The notes under the pieces: model-generated | The model's database searches: none | What the model was told of the DNA's origin: nothing | The model's input: the letters and a program-made list of their open reading frames with translations, nothing else | DNA from: Peredibacter starrii | GTDB taxonomy: Bacteria > Bdellovibrionota > Bacteriovoracia > Bacteriovoracales > Bacteriovoracaceae | DNA length: 64,000 nt | Reading direction: 5' to 3' | Assembly (NCBI RefSeq): GCF_034259205.1 | Contig: NZ_CP139487.1 | Coordinates: 2,666,001 to 2,730,000, forward strand | Part shown: positions 1-8,454 of the stretch, piece by piece | How positions within the stretch are numbered: position 1 is the first letter of the stretch | Layout: every line of letters starts with the position of its first letter | Program-made: the position numbers and the translations under genes

Positions 1-227
1 TGTTCATTATTGAAGGTGAACAACCAGTGATTAAGCTCGTTGCAGAAGACGGAAGTACAGAGTTCTTATTGGACATCACAACTAACGAAGATTTCACAAT
101 CGTAACAAAAATCTCTGGTCAAGTTTCTAACATCTCTAAAAGTGTTAGAAATGTTGGAACCATTATTAATCCACGTTTTGAAGAGGTAACTCTTAGAACG
201 GGAATTAATAAAGTTATTTGCCAATAA
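1..227 (+). CDS. C-terminal part of an unrecognised protein (truncated by window start)
   Basis: The reading frame is open from the first complete codon at position 3 to a TAA at 225-227, giving about 74 residues ending in NKVICQ. The frame has no stop upstream, so the true start lies outside the window; an internal GTG at 27 is probably just a valine codon. The visible part is a beta-rich stretch with alternating hydrophobic residues and no motif I recognise. A strong hairpin follows directly after the stop. Function unknown; confidence concerns the existence of the coding region only. Confidence 0.6.
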   Translation, partial: FIIEGEQPVIKLVAEDGSTEFLLDITTNEDFTIVTKISGQVSNISKSVRNVGTIINPRFEEVTLRTGINKVICQ

Positions 228-233
228 TGAATT

Positions 234-255
234 GGGCCGGAGTTATCTCCGGCCC
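234..255. terminator. bidirectional hairpin terminator between convergent genes
   Basis: Perfect 9-bp stem GGGCCGGAG / CTCCGGCCC with a TTAT loop. It lies 6 bp after the stop of the left-hand plus-strand gene and its right arm contains the last codons of the convergent minus-strand lipoprotein gene, whose TAA stop is the loop itself. No strong T-run follows on either side, so efficiency is uncertain. Confidence 0.6.
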
Positions 256-728
256 CTCATAATCTGATCTGTGTAACGGAAATTCTGATCATCCACCCCA
301 CCCAGAACCAACATTTCATGCAGCACTAAGCGGTTGTAGTTAAGTCTGGCCCCCCGTCGGGCACGCATCCAATCCAGTTGTTGTTCCTGGTGACCCACAT
401 AAAGAAAAATCTGATTATTTTGATGATAACTGCGAACCACCTGGTTGCGCTCATTCATCAGGATCTGCTCCGTCACCTGAACGTTATCAAGCGTCAGGCG
501 ATTACGAATGAAGCCCACGAATCTTGGACCGAACATACTCTTCAAATCATTATCATAGGCGTTTAAAAGCTCCTGGGACGTTCTTACGAAGTCAAGACGG
601 AACTCTTCTTCCTCTAGAGTTGTATATGCCGATACTCCCGCCACTGATTTATCCGATTTGCCCGAAGAATTGCTCTTCCCACAGGAAATCAGCGCCAGCA
701 GCGTGAACATAAAAATAAATAGTTTCAT
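243..728 (-). CDS. predicted lipoprotein of unknown function
   Basis: 161 residues with a lipoprotein signal peptide: short basic n-region, hydrophobic core, and lipobox LISC with Cys16 as the predicted lipidated residue, followed by a Ser/Lys-rich linker. A GGAGGG ribosome-binding site sits 5 nt before the ATG. The C-terminal third has a conserved-looking segment LVLHEMLVLGGVDDQNF with a His-Glu pair, reminiscent of small secreted Bdellovibrionota proteins; whether it binds metal cannot be judged. The last residues (RGRR) are encoded inside the terminator hairpin. Likely a periplasmic or outer-membrane-attached protein; no function assigned. Confidence 0.75.
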   Translation of the reverse strand: MKLFIFMFTLLALISCGKSNSSGKSDKSVAGVSAYTTLEEEEFRLDFVRTSQELLNAYDNDLKSMFGPRFVGFIRNRLTLDNVQVTEQILMNERNQVVRSYHQNNQIFLYVGHQEQQLDWMRARRGARLNYNRLVLHEMLVLGGVDDQNFRYTDQIMRGRR

Positions 729-879
729 AGTGTCCCTCCCAAATGTCTCGATGGGAGGTCTCTATGCAAATTTCTGACCGAATGGATCAATCGTAATTTC
801 GGAGAGATTACACACCGCAAGGTGCGCTTTGGATGGATCAGGTTGGCACTAATCACTTTGTTCTCTCCGCTTCACGCTT

Positions 880-913
880 CGAGACCCTTCGGGCTGCGCT
901 GCAGACCGTCTCG
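880..913. repeat. GC-rich inverted repeat beside the tandem array
   Basis: Arms CGAGAC (880-885) and GTCTCG (908-913) enclose a GC-rich segment with a nested CTGCGCTGCAG. The 729-934 stretch contains no credible gene; this GC-rich block differs in composition from its AT-richer surroundings and leads directly into the 18-bp tandem array, so the two may be one mobile or repeated unit. Assignment is tentative. Confidence 0.35.
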
Positions 914-934
914 CCCTTCCTTGGGCTCGTCGTC

Positions 935-1150
935 GCTGGAGAAAGTACTGTCGCTGGAGAAAGTACTGCCGCTGGAGAAAGTACCGCCGCTGGAGAAAGT
1001 ACCGCCGCTGGAGAAAGTACCGCCGCTGGAGAAAGTACCGCCGCTGGAGAAAGTACCGCCGCTGGAGAAAGTACCGCCGCTGGAGAAAGTACCGCCGCTG
1101 GAGAAAGTACCGCCGCTGGAGAAAGTACCGCCGCTGGAGAAAGTACTGCC
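935..1150 (+). repeat. 12-copy 18-bp tandem repeat array (intergenic)
   Basis: Twelve contiguous copies of an 18-bp unit, consensus GCTGGAGAAAGTACCGCC, begin every 18 bp from 935 to 1133; a decayed thirteenth start is at 1151. The first two copies carry ACTGTC or ACTGCC instead of ACCGCC and the last carries ACTGCC, so variation sits at the array ends, as expected for unequal exchange. As 18 is a multiple of three, frames stay open and give artificial six-residue repeats (AGESTA, LEKVPP), but no ribosome-binding site or plausible start supports translation. The array lies directly downstream of the fusA terminator. There are no spacers, so it is not a CRISPR array. Confidence 0.9.
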
Positions 1151-1165
1151 GCTGAAGTGAGCCTG

Positions 1166-1196
1166 AAAATAAAAAGGGCCAGCTTTCGCCGGCCCT
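1166..1196 (-). terminator. rho-independent terminator of fusA
   Basis: On the minus strand, AGGGCCGGC and GCTGGCCCT form a 9-bp stem (one G-T pair) with a GAAA tetraloop, followed by TTTTTATTTT. It begins 27 bp after the fusA stop codon and before the tandem array, so the array is normally outside the fusA transcript. Confidence 0.85.
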
Positions 1197-1223
1197 AATT
1201 TGTTTAAATCTTTAAACGATGGC

Positions 1224-3395
1224 TTATTCAGCACGCTCGTTAAGCTTGTCTTTACGAGCAGCGATAACTTTATCCTGAACGTGTGAAGGACATTGCTCAT
1301 ACTTCGCGAATTCCATCGAGTAACCAGCTTTACCAGCTGTACCTGAACGAAGAACTGTCGCGTATCCGAACATTTCTGAAAGAGGAACGTGAGCGTTAAT
1401 AACAGCGTCACCTGTATCAGTAGTTTCAGATCCAAGGATTACACCACGGCGAGAAGATAAGTCACCGATTACGAAACCTTGGTAGTCTTGTGGAGTTTCA
1501 ACTTCAACCTTCATGATTGGCTCAAGAATGATTGGGTTAGCGTTCTTAATTGCATCTCTCATCGCCATACGAGCAGCGATACGGAATGCCATATCAGATG
1601 AATCCACGTCATGGTACTGACCGTCTTGTAGGAATGCATCTACGCCGATAACCGGGAATGCAGCAAGAGGACCTTTGTTCATAACGTCGCCGAAACCACG
1701 GTCACAAGAAGGGATGAATTCGTTAGGAATTACACCACCCTTAATTTCGTTGTTGAAGCGGTAAACTTGGTCTTCACGCTCTTTACGGTCGTCAGTAAGA
1801 GGCTTGATCTTACCAGCAACTTTTGCGAATTGACCCGAACCACCCGTTTGCTTCTTGTGTGTGTACTCAAGCTTAGCTTCGCCACGGATTGTTTCACGGT
1901 AGTTAACCTGTGGAGCACCGATTTCAACTTCAGCTTTATACTCACGCTTAAGACGCTCAACGTAGATTTCAAGGTGAAGCTCACCCATACCAGCGATACG
2001 TGTTTCACCAGATTCTTCATCTGTGAAAAGGTGGAACGTTGGATCTTCTTTAATGAAACGAGCAAGACCTTTAGACATACGAGCTTGCATTTCCTTATCT
2101 TTAGCTTTGATTGAAAGCTCGATAACAGGAATAGGTACGTGCATACCTTCACAAGAAAGATGCTCTAGGTTTCCGTCCTCATTTACGAAAGTATCACCCG
2201 AAGCACAGTCAACACCGATCATCGCGATGATATCACCAGCTGATGCAGAATCGATGTTTTCACGATCGTTAGAGTTCATACGAACGATACGACCAACACG
2301 TACGCGTTTCTTCGTACGAGTATTGATTAGAGTGTCACCCTTGTTAAGAGTACCTTGGTAAATACGAGTATAAGTCAACTGACCGAATTGTTCGTCAGTG
2401 ATCTTGAACGCCATACATACTAGACCTTTATCGTACTCAGGAAGAAGTTCAACCTTCTCACCAGTCTTAGAGTCGATAGCTTTTGAGTGCTCAGCAGTTA
2501 CCGGAGATGGTAAGTAACGAGCAACAGCGTTAAGAAGAAGTTGAACACCTTTGTTTTTGAAAGCTGAACCCATGAATACCGGAGTGAAAGCAAGTGTCTG
2601 AACACCTTTTTTCACAGCAGCGTGGATTTGCTCTTCAGAGATGTCTTTACCATCAAGGATGGCTTCCATCATGTTGTCATCGAAAGCTGAAACAACATCT
2701 AGCATTTCTTCACGAGCTTTTTGAGCTTGCTCAACTAGTTCAGAAGGGATTGCTTCTTCACGAACGATTTCACCGTTGTCGCCGTCGAAGTAGTAGGCCT
2801 TCATAGTGATAAGGTCTACAGAACCTTTGAAGTTCTCTTCTGCGCCGATAGGAATTTGCATAAGAACAGCGTTGTGACCAAGCTTCTCTTTAAGAGCTTT
2901 CACACCGTTGTAAGGGTTAGCACCCATACGGTCCATCTTGTTAAGGAAGGCCATACGAGGAACGCGGTAACGCTTCATCTGACGGTCTACAGTGATAGAC
3001 TGAGATTGTACGCCTGCTACTGAACAAAGAACCAGGATCGCGCCGTCAAGAACGCGAAGTGAACGCTCTACTTCTACAGTAAAGTCCACGTGGCCCGGAG
3101 TATCGATCAAGTTGATCTTGATGTTTTTCTCATCGCCTTCAGCATACTTGATACCTTTCTTATCAATACCCATCCATTCAACAGTTGTAGCTGCTGATGT
3201 AATTGTAATACCTTTTTCACGCTCAAGCTCCATGTGGTCCATGGTTGCGCCGGCGCCGCCGCCTTTAACGTCTTCGATCTTGTGGATCTTAGAACAGTAG
3301 AAAAGGATGCGTTCTGATAGTGTTGTCTTACCAGAGTCAATGTGGGCAGAAATCCCAATGTTTCTAGTTTTAGACAGGTTCTTGTCGATACTCAT
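1224..3395 (-). CDS. fusA: translation elongation factor G, spirochaete/delta type (spdEFG1-like)
   Basis: 723 residues, slightly longer than the roughly 700 of E. coli EF-G. GTPase motifs are intact: AHIDSGKTT (G1, near residue 17), the ERGIT-like EREKGIT switch (G2), DTPGHVDFT (G3) and NKMD (G4); domains II-V follow. The HIDSGKTT loop (not HIDAGKTT), the GGGAGATMD stretch before switch I and the general pattern match the EF-G subfamily of spirochaetes, planctomycetes and deltaproteobacteria, where EFG1 does translocation and a second paralogue does ribosome recycling. It catalyses GTP-driven movement of tRNA and mRNA through the ribosome. It stands alone, away from rpsL/rpsG, with its own promoter and terminator. 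Start supported by TGGAG 7 nt upstream. Confidence 0.97.
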   Translation of the reverse strand: MSIDKNLSKTRNIGISAHIDSGKTTLSERILFYCSKIHKIEDVKGGGAGATMDHMELEREKGITITSAATTVEWMGIDKKGIKYAEGDEKNIKINLIDTPGHVDFTVEVERSLRVLDGAILVLCSVAGVQSQSITVDRQMKRYRVPRMAFLNKMDRMGANPYNGVKALKEKLGHNAVLMQIPIGAEENFKGSVDLITMKAYYFDGDNGEIVREEAIPSELVEQAQKAREEMLDVVSAFDDNMMEAILDGKDISEEQIHAAVKKGVQTLAFTPVFMGSAFKNKGVQLLLNAVARYLPSPVTAEHSKAIDSKTGEKVELLPEYDKGLVCMAFKITDEQFGQLTYTRIYQGTLNKGDTLINTRTKKRVRVGRIVRMNSNDRENIDSASAGDIIAMIGVDCASGDTFVNEDGNLEHLSCEGMHVPIPVIELSIKAKDKEMQARMSKGLARFIKEDPTFHLFTDEESGETRIAGMGELHLEIYVERLKREYKAEVEIGAPQVNYRETIRGEAKLEYTHKKQTGGSGQFAKVAGKIKPLTDDRKEREDQVYRFNNEIKGGVIPNEFIPSCDRGFGDVMNKGPLAAFPVIGVDAFLQDGQYHDVDSSDMAFRIAARMAMRDAIKNANPIILEPIMKVEVETPQDYQGFVIGDLSSRRGVILGSETTDTGDAVINAHVPLSEMFGYATVLRSGTAGKAGYSMEFAKYEQCPSHVQDKVIAARKDKLNERAE

Positions 3396-3446
3396 CTGTA
3401 CTCCAAATGTAGTTAGAGGGTCCTATATAAAAAAATTTTAGCCTGC

Positions 3447-3475
3447 ATCATAATGAAGGCCCAGCTTATCGTCAA
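3447..3475 (-). promoter_or_regulatory. sigma-70 type promoter of fusA
   Basis: On the minus strand, TTGACG (3475-3470) and TATGAT (3452-3447) are separated by exactly 17 bp, close to the TTGACA-N17-TATAAT consensus. Transcription would start near 3440, leaving a leader of about 45 nt before the fusA ATG. Confidence 0.7.
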
Positions 3476-3543
3476 TTGTTTTCGCCCACTTGAATCGCTT
3501 TTTGCTTATTGCCAAAATCTCTTTTTTCGACGAAATTTTGGGT

Positions 3544-4173
3544 ATGACTGGTAAGAAAGACTTAGATAAATCAACCCTATACGAAGCTGTTAAATCCCTT
3601 GTTGAGACTCCGTCTCAACATATCCACTTGAATCAGCAAAAACTTTTCACCCTTTTCAGCGTTGCTTTTCAGTACATACTGTTCCGCTCAACCAAACACC
3701 CGGGCCATTATATCATACGTATCGAAGATTCCATGCTGGCCGAAAAATTAGCACGCAAAGCGAAAGATGAGACCACTCGTAAGTTCATGAATCGCCTACT
3801 TGTGCCTCGTCGTCTGGCCTACGGCAATTCAACTTTCCACTTGGATTATTTTCCACTGGCAACTTGGGGAGTCACTAAGGATCTACCGAAAGAGAAAATC
3901 CAGGGCGCGATCATTGTTAAAAATACTTCTCACAATCCACTGATTGATGAATCTGATTTCCGTCACGTGAATGAAGACGATCAAGCAGTTCAGCTTTTCG
4001 GAAAAAATTACTACCTCAGTACTCTGATGGATATTTCCCCTCGTACAATCATGATTGCTTTCGATGAAGAATTCGAAGGTCTTGATACGCTTCAGTTCGA
4101 TTTCATCGAGGAGAAATCAGAAAGAATGGTTGATGGTGTGATGATTTCAGAAGACGTGCAGTTCGAAGATTAG
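3544..4173 (+). CDS. conserved-looking protein of unknown function
   Basis: 209 residues from the ATG at 3544 (MTGKKDLDKST). An in-frame TTG at 3490 would add 18 residues but has no ribosome-binding site; neither start has a strong one, so the N-terminus is uncertain. The protein is soluble-looking, without signal peptide or membrane segment, mixed alpha/beta, with a basic central part (KLARKAKDETTRK) and an acidic C-terminus. I do not recognise a family. It converges on the MORN-repeat gene, sharing the TTAG stop overlap at 4170-4173. Confidence 0.6.
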   Translation: MTGKKDLDKSTLYEAVKSLVETPSQHIHLNQQKLFTLFSVAFQYILFRSTKHPGHYIIRIEDSMLAEKLARKAKDETTRKFMNRLLVPRRLAYGNSTFHLDYFPLATWGVTKDLPKEKIQGAIIVKNTSHNPLIDESDFRHVNEDDQAVQLFGKNYYLSTLMDISPRTIMIAFDEEFEGLDTLQFDFIEEKSERMVDGVMISEDVQFED

Positions 4174-4940
4174 ACCTTCACGCCTTCCTTGTATTGAATC
4201 TCAGTCAAATGTCCATTGCGATCGAACTCTTTCCAAAGACCGTTCTTTAAATCGTCTTTGTACTTTCCTTGCGCCTTGATCTGACCATTGCTGTAGTAGA
4301 AGACCCAAACTCCGGCCTTGAATCCGTCGAGATAATCACCTTCAGCAAGAATTGATCCAGTGTCGTAGTTGTGTCTCCAAGAACCAATGCGTTTGTTTTT
4401 TGAGTAAACACCTTCGGCCGCGAGTACACCATTTTCGAACATGATTTTTCCCGGACCGTCTTTCCATTGTTTTGGATAGAACACATCCTGCGGAGGAAAC
4501 TTCCAGTTGAAGCCGTTGATTTTCTCTTCCATTTGTAGCTTTCGCGTGGCCTTCAAGATGTAATACTTGGCCGCATCGACTTCCTGAGGAGTCAGTTCTT
4601 TGATGTAAGAGAGTTCATCTTTCAATCGAGACATGAGGCGTGGAATGATTGATTCCATTTCCATGATCTTGGATTCTTCTGAACCCCAGAGGCATTTAGC
4701 AAAAATAGTTAGTGTTTGTTCCTGCGCTGTCAGAACAGAGTCAATGTCATCACTCGGAAGCTCCATAAAATCTTTGAAGGTGCGGATGTTTTTCATCACG
4801 TAACTCATAAAGATCGGATCCTCTAAAACTCCGGCAGTAAAAATCTGCCCACGAGTTGTGGATCCAGTGGTTTCCATGTTGATGACGAATTCCTTGAATC
4901 CATCCAGTTGACGGCGTTTAATACGATCTAGCATTCCCAT
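4170..4940 (-). CDS. MORN-repeat protein (YwqK-like C-terminal domain)
   Basis: 256 residues. The N-terminal 150 are helical and charged with no recognised motif. From about residue 170, four MORN-type repeats follow, each with a G-x-W or G-x-Y core: KRIGSWRHNYDTGSILAEG, AGVWVFYYSNGQIKAQG, NGLWKEFDRNGHLTE. This pattern is typical of the YwqK/MORN variant family, beta-hairpin repeats often found in immunity or antitoxin-like proteins, though no toxin gene lies next door. No signal peptide. A second methionine (Met3) is an alternative start. Confidence 0.75.
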   Translation of the reverse strand: MGMLDRIKRRQLDGFKEFVINMETTGSTTRGQIFTAGVLEDPIFMSYVMKNIRTFKDFMELPSDDIDSVLTAQEQTLTIFAKCLWGSEESKIMEMESIIPRLMSRLKDELSYIKELTPQEVDAAKYYILKATRKLQMEEKINGFNWKFPPQDVFYPKQWKDGPGKIMFENGVLAAEGVYSKNKRIGSWRHNYDTGSILAEGDYLDGFKAGVWVFYYSNGQIKAQGKYKDDLKNGLWKEFDRNGHLTEIQYKEGVKV

Positions 4941-5093
4941 GGATCAAAATTATAAAGCGGCTTTTTTCAATGAAACAAAAAATTTCAAGTCTTTGTAACT
5001 AGCCGTAATTCCAGGGGTTTTGAAGAACCCTAATTAAGAAATTCTTTAAGAAGTTGGCGAAAGAAGTGAATTTGAAAAGAAAAATTCTCACCT

Positions 5094-5121
5094 GAATAGA
5101 AAAGGGGTCTGAAGACCCCTT
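5094..5121 (-). terminator. rho-independent terminator of the EF-hand lipoprotein gene
   Basis: On the minus strand AAGGGGTC and GACCCCTT form a perfect 8-bp stem around a TTCA loop, followed by TTCTATTCAGG. It begins 28 bp after the stop codon at 5149. The 4941-5093 interval contains no other recognisable element. Confidence 0.75.
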
Positions 5122-5148
5122 CCCTTTTGCATGAAAAGAAATCCTATA

Positions 5149-5856
5149 TTACATACCGCCGGTCGTGCCACCAGTCGTTCTTTCAATCACTGCACAGGCA
5201 ATCGGTAAACTTTGAGCAGGAGTTAAATCATCAACTCCGGCCACTGTCCTTGGAAGAACCGTGTCGGCCGGAATTCCGTGAATCATAATCACCTGGCCCC
5301 CAAACTGAAGTGTTGTACCGGCCGGAAGTTTCACCACAGAATCATTTGGATCTGCATCAGTCGCAGTCAGATCAGTCACCATTTCTGCAAGTGAAGAATC
5401 TTCATCGTAGTTATAATTAGCTCCTGAGGGATATTCATTTCTTCCCTCTGCTTGCGAATCAATGTCACCATCTAGAGGAACCAGTATTTGGCCCGCCACT
5501 GCTTGGGCCTCGGCCGCATCCACAAATCCATCTCTATTGGTATCGGCCGCCGAGGTAGGACAGGCAGTACCAGTTGCGATGTATTGAATATGCTGACCTT
5601 CAGGAGCGCCAGTAATGGCCATATTGATTTGTACATCGTCACCATTAACATTGATATCGGCCGTACCACCAATGTCAGAAGCAACACTGTTAACTGGTGA
5701 AAAAGTTCCCTGATATGTTCCCTGGACTTGTTCATCCTGTTGTTGCTGAGGAGTGCTGCTTGAATCATCGTCATCACTTCCACAACCAACCAGCGCCACG
5801 CCCATGACCGAAACAAGAAGGAGTGGGGCCATCTTTTTTGTGAGAATCTTTTTCAT
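5149..5856 (-). CDS. secreted lipoprotein with EF-hand-like calcium loop
   Basis: 235 residues, GGAGG ribosome-binding site 6 nt before ATG. The signal peptide ends in lipobox LVGC (Cys25), then an Asp/Ser/Gln-rich linker. The mature part has an EF-hand or dockerin-type loop, DTNRDGFVDAAEA, near residue 105, followed by TLQFGGQVIMIHGIP near residue 185, a pattern seen in CHRD or Cu/Zn-SOD-like beta domains, but I cannot assign one firmly. The Gly-rich C-terminus (TTGGTTGGM) may be flexible. It has its own terminator and is probably a single-gene transcript. Likely calcium-binding envelope protein; role unknown. Confidence 0.75.
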   Translation of the reverse strand: MKKILTKKMAPLLLVSVMGVALVGCGSDDDDSSSTPQQQQDEQVQGTYQGTFSPVNSVASDIGGTADINVNGDDVQINMAITGAPEGQHIQYIATGTACPTSAADTNRDGFVDAAEAQAVAGQILVPLDGDIDSQAEGRNEYPSGANYNYDEDSSLAEMVTDLTATDADPNDSVVKLPAGTTLQFGGQVIMIHGIPADTVLPRTVAGVDDLTPAQSLPIACAVIERTTGGTTGGM

Positions 5857-5968
5857 AAGTCCTCCATAAAAGAGTTAACTTCTTCACGTGATCATTCACC
5901 TGACCATAAGCAACCGTAAATGAAGTGGAACTTGAGAACGTTGGACTGAAAGGCCCTTGATGACCGAC

Positions 5969-7135
5969 TTAGTTCTTTTTAACTCTCTCAATCGTTTGGT
6001 GAAAGAGGGTTTTGATTTTTGAAAGCTCTTCATCAGAAAGATGAAAACCGAATGAAAGACGAAGGCCGTTCTTGGCCACCTCTTTCTTACCTAATTGAAG
6101 TAGCACCAAGCTGTCCTTGGCCGCACCCGAACTACAGGCAGAGCCGGCGCTAATCATAAGGCCATTTAGATCGAATAGGGCCAGCGCAATATCCGAGGTG
6201 AGTCGATTCAAGTAAAAGTAGATGGTGTTTGCGTTACGACGTGGCCCCTTTAAGACCCCGCCAATTCCTCTTAATTCGCCTTCTATGAAGTTTTCCAGCT
6301 CTTCACGCTTTTTGGTATTGGCCTTCACATCAAACGCTTTTAAATCGTTTAAAGCGAGAGCGATGCTTTTCACGCCTTGCGGGTTCTCAGTGCCAGAGCG
6401 AAGTCCCTGCTGCTGGCCACCACCGAGGACAAGAGCGCTGAATGGAAGATCCTTCTTGAAGAATGAGAAACCAATGCCTTTAAAAGCACCGAACTTATGG
6501 GCCGAAAAGCTCCACACGTCACCTACTGAGAGATTCTGCCACTCTGGGATTTTACCGGGGGCCTGAACACAGTCGACGTGGATATAAAGATCAGGAATGT
6601 TCTTGAATGGAAGAAGCTCTTCCAAAGGAGAAACGAATCCCGTTTCATTGTGTACCCATAAGTGATGATACAGAACGACGAGATCAGGATTGTTATCTTT
6701 TTTATCTTTAATAATTTCTAAATTCTTCGTGTGATTGTAGGTCAGGTCATCATTGTGCACGAGTTCCAAAAACTTCACGTGCGGACCCCAATAACGCTCA
6801 CTCAAATTCGCCACGGCCGGATGATCGATGCGTGAATAGCACACCAAAAGCTCTCCACCCTTAAGACGGGCCAATTCTGAAAATGAGTATGTGAAAGTCA
6901 GAAACGCTTCTGTGGCGCCTGAATGAAAGAACAACTTCGTGTCTTTTTCAGATTTACCGAAGGCCTGATAAATGGCCGTGCGACCTTCGTTGATGAGCTT
7001 GCGAGATGCTTTGCCGGAACTGTGCTGGCTGGCAGGATTTGCGAAAAGTACATCGCCACTTTTCATCCAATCAATGACTGAATGAGAAAGTGGCGATGTA
7101 GCATTATAATCGAGGTATAGACGTTCGAGATTCAC
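5969..7135 (-). CDS. cysteine desulfurase, class V aminotransferase fold (NifS/IscS-like)
   Basis: 388 residues, GTG start. Family landmarks in order: LDYNATSP at the N-terminus, NPASQHSSGKASR near residue 33, HSGATEAFL, the pyridoxal-phosphate lysine in SFSAHKFGAFKG near residue 213, RSGTENPQG, and the sulfur-carrying cysteine in SAGSACSSGAA near residue 333. It would release sulfur from cysteine as a persulfide for Fe-S clusters or thiolated tRNA. It follows an Rrf2-family regulator gene with a 20-bp gap, an iscRS-like arrangement, but no iscU, iscA or hscBA follows, so the physiological partner (IscU, SufU or MnmA) is unknown. Its sequence is divergent from E. coli IscS. Confidence 0.85.
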   Translation of the reverse strand: MNLERLYLDYNATSPLSHSVIDWMKSGDVLFANPASQHSSGKASRKLINEGRTAIYQAFGKSEKDTKLFFHSGATEAFLTFTYSFSELARLKGGELLVCYSRIDHPAVANLSERYWGPHVKFLELVHNDDLTYNHTKNLEIIKDKKDNNPDLVVLYHHLWVHNETGFVSPLEELLPFKNIPDLYIHVDCVQAPGKIPEWQNLSVGDVWSFSAHKFGAFKGIGFSFFKKDLPFSALVLGGGQQQGLRSGTENPQGVKSIALALNDLKAFDVKANTKKREELENFIEGELRGIGGVLKGPRRNANTIYFYLNRLTSDIALALFDLNGLMISAGSACSSGAAKDSLVLLQLGKKEVAKNGLRLSFGFHLSDEELSKIKTLFHQTIERVKKN

Positions 7136-7155
7136 TCGTTAGGAAAAAACCAATA

Positions 7156-7689
7156 TTACTGGTTCATTTCTCCAACATTTGAGCGAATTGCAGATGCGTT
7201 GTTTGTATTCGCAGCTGTTTCTCCGAACGCTCCGGCACCCTTACGAGAAAGGTCACCAAGAGTTGTAGTAGCTAGGTAATCTTGCATGATTGTACCTAGG
7301 TTTTCAAAGTATGACTTAGTCAGGTTGAACTCTTTAGTATCAACAACAGCGTTGATTTCGTTACCTGATTCGTCTTTAAGAATTTCGATACCAGAAGATG
7401 GTACGCCAAGAATGTCACGAGCTGGGTTGATGTTCTCACCAACACAGTCAAGAACGTCCTTAACTGAGATTTCGTCCATAGCACGAGATAGCACGTAACC
7501 GCCACCTGGACCACGAACTGATTTAACTACTTTACCTGTACGAAGCTTTCTGAAAAGCTGCTCAAGATAGTGTAGAGAGATTGATTGTCTTGTAGAGATT
7601 TCTTGAAGTCTTACTGGGTTTCCATTTGAGTGGAAAGTAAGGTCAAGCATAGCTCGAACTGCGTAACGTCCTTTAGATGTAAGTCTCAT
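7156..7689 (-). CDS. Rrf2-family transcriptional regulator lacking the Fe-S cysteines
   Basis: 177 residues from the ATG at 7689, fixed by a perfect GGAGG 7 nt upstream; an upstream in-frame ATG at 7710 lacks such support. The N-terminal winged helix is classic (MRLTSKGRYAVRAMLDL, LEQLFRKLRTGKVVKSVRGPGGGYVL). IscR ligates [2Fe-2S] through three cysteines after the wing; here only one cysteine (DVLDCVGENINPARD) is present in the whole protein. The remaining 80 residues form a longer than usual C-terminal extension. It probably regulates the downstream desulfurase gene, but by a signal other than a canonical Fe-S cluster. Confidence 0.88.
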   Translation of the reverse strand: MRLTSKGRYAVRAMLDLTFHSNGNPVRLQEISTRQSISLHYLEQLFRKLRTGKVVKSVRGPGGGYVLSRAMDEISVKDVLDCVGENINPARDILGVPSSGIEILKDESGNEINAVVDTKEFNLTKSYFENLGTIMQDYLATTTLGDLSRKGAGAFGETAANTNNASAIRSNVGEMNQ

Positions 7690-7798
7690 TGTCTTCCTCC
7701 ATAAATCCAAAAAAGTTGGTAAATTTTTTATCGGGTTCCCAAACCATCCTTGTCACCCGAGAGAAACTTCATCTGGATGCCGCTCATAACAATCCAGA

Positions 7799-7820
7799 CT
7801 AAATATCTCCTAAATAGTAT
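7799..7820. promoter_or_regulatory. possible operator upstream of the Rrf2 gene
   Basis: The heptamer CTAAATA occurs at 7799-7805 and 7810-7816, one helical turn apart, and the segment is flanked by ACTA and TAGT arms. It lies about 110 bp upstream of the regulator start, a position suiting autoregulation. The rest of the 7690-7987 interval shows nothing definite. The assignment is speculative. Confidence 0.25.
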
Positions 7821-7987
7821 GACCTTTTCTTTTTTCCCACGTCAACTTTTAAATCTGAAACAATTCTGTATTTTCCGTAGGGGCATTTGCGAGTGCAAAA
7901 AACGACCATGATATCGGCAGATTAACTCACTCCGAAGGGAGCGCTGGTGTTAATTTGTCTCCGGGCAAAATGTTCCGACTGAGTTAC

Positions 7988-8446
7988 TCAGTCATCGTGA
8001 AGTGAGTACAAAAAGAAGTTTCTAGAAGGGCCTTCCGGGGACTCCGATGGACCTGGTTGGATGGTGATTTCTAGCAAGTATGGGGTGAAGCTCTCTGGTA
8101 ATTCTCTCACCAAACGTCGGGCAAATTTCATCCCCCACTCAACAAAGAAGTACTGCTTATCTTCGAGATAAACAGGTATCTCTAATTGAAGAATTTCCTC
8201 GTTCTTTTCAATCCGATAAAGATCGGCATGAAGAAAAGTTTTACATTCAGACAGGATTGAATAGGTCGGGCTCATCACTTCAGTCTCGCCAATGAAAGAC
8301 TGAGTGAACGTAGTTTTGCCAGCACCTAAGTCCCCTTCCAGGATGATCATGGCCGGGGTCTTAGCGAGGTCTTTTAATTCATACACAATATAAGACAGAT
8401 CTGACTTATAAACTTTTTTCCATTCGCGGATGAGCTTCTTATTCAT
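7988..8446 (-). CDS. tsaE: tRNA threonylcarbamoyladenosine biosynthesis ATPase TsaE
   Basis: 152 residues. Walker A GDLGAGKTT near residue 38, then SPTYSILSE and HADLYRIE, the conserved pattern of this small P-loop family, and FVEWG in the Walker B region. TsaE supports the TsaB-TsaD complex in making t6A at position 37 of ANN-decoding tRNAs. It is last in the cdaA-glmM-pdxJ-nnr operon, 8 bp after nnr. The nnr-tsaE pairing is common in bacteria. Confidence 0.93.
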   Translation of the reverse strand: MNKKLIREWKKVYKSDLSYIVYELKDLAKTPAMIILEGDLGAGKTTFTQSFIGETEVMSPTYSILSECKTFLHADLYRIEKNEEILQLEIPVYLEDKQYFFVEWGMKFARRLVRELPESFTPYLLEITIQPGPSESPEGPSRNFFLYSLHDD

Positions 8447-8454
8447 GGGTCTAA

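Noticed and set aside
935-1150. CRISPR array
   Set aside because: Units are contiguous and identical with no spacers, and there are no cas genes.
822-1435. Long open frames over the 18-bp array (AGEST, LEKVPP and GGTFSS repeats) as repeat proteins
   Set aside because: They arise because 18 is a multiple of three; no ribosome-binding site, no sensible N-terminus, and the minus-strand version runs antiframe through the end of fusA.
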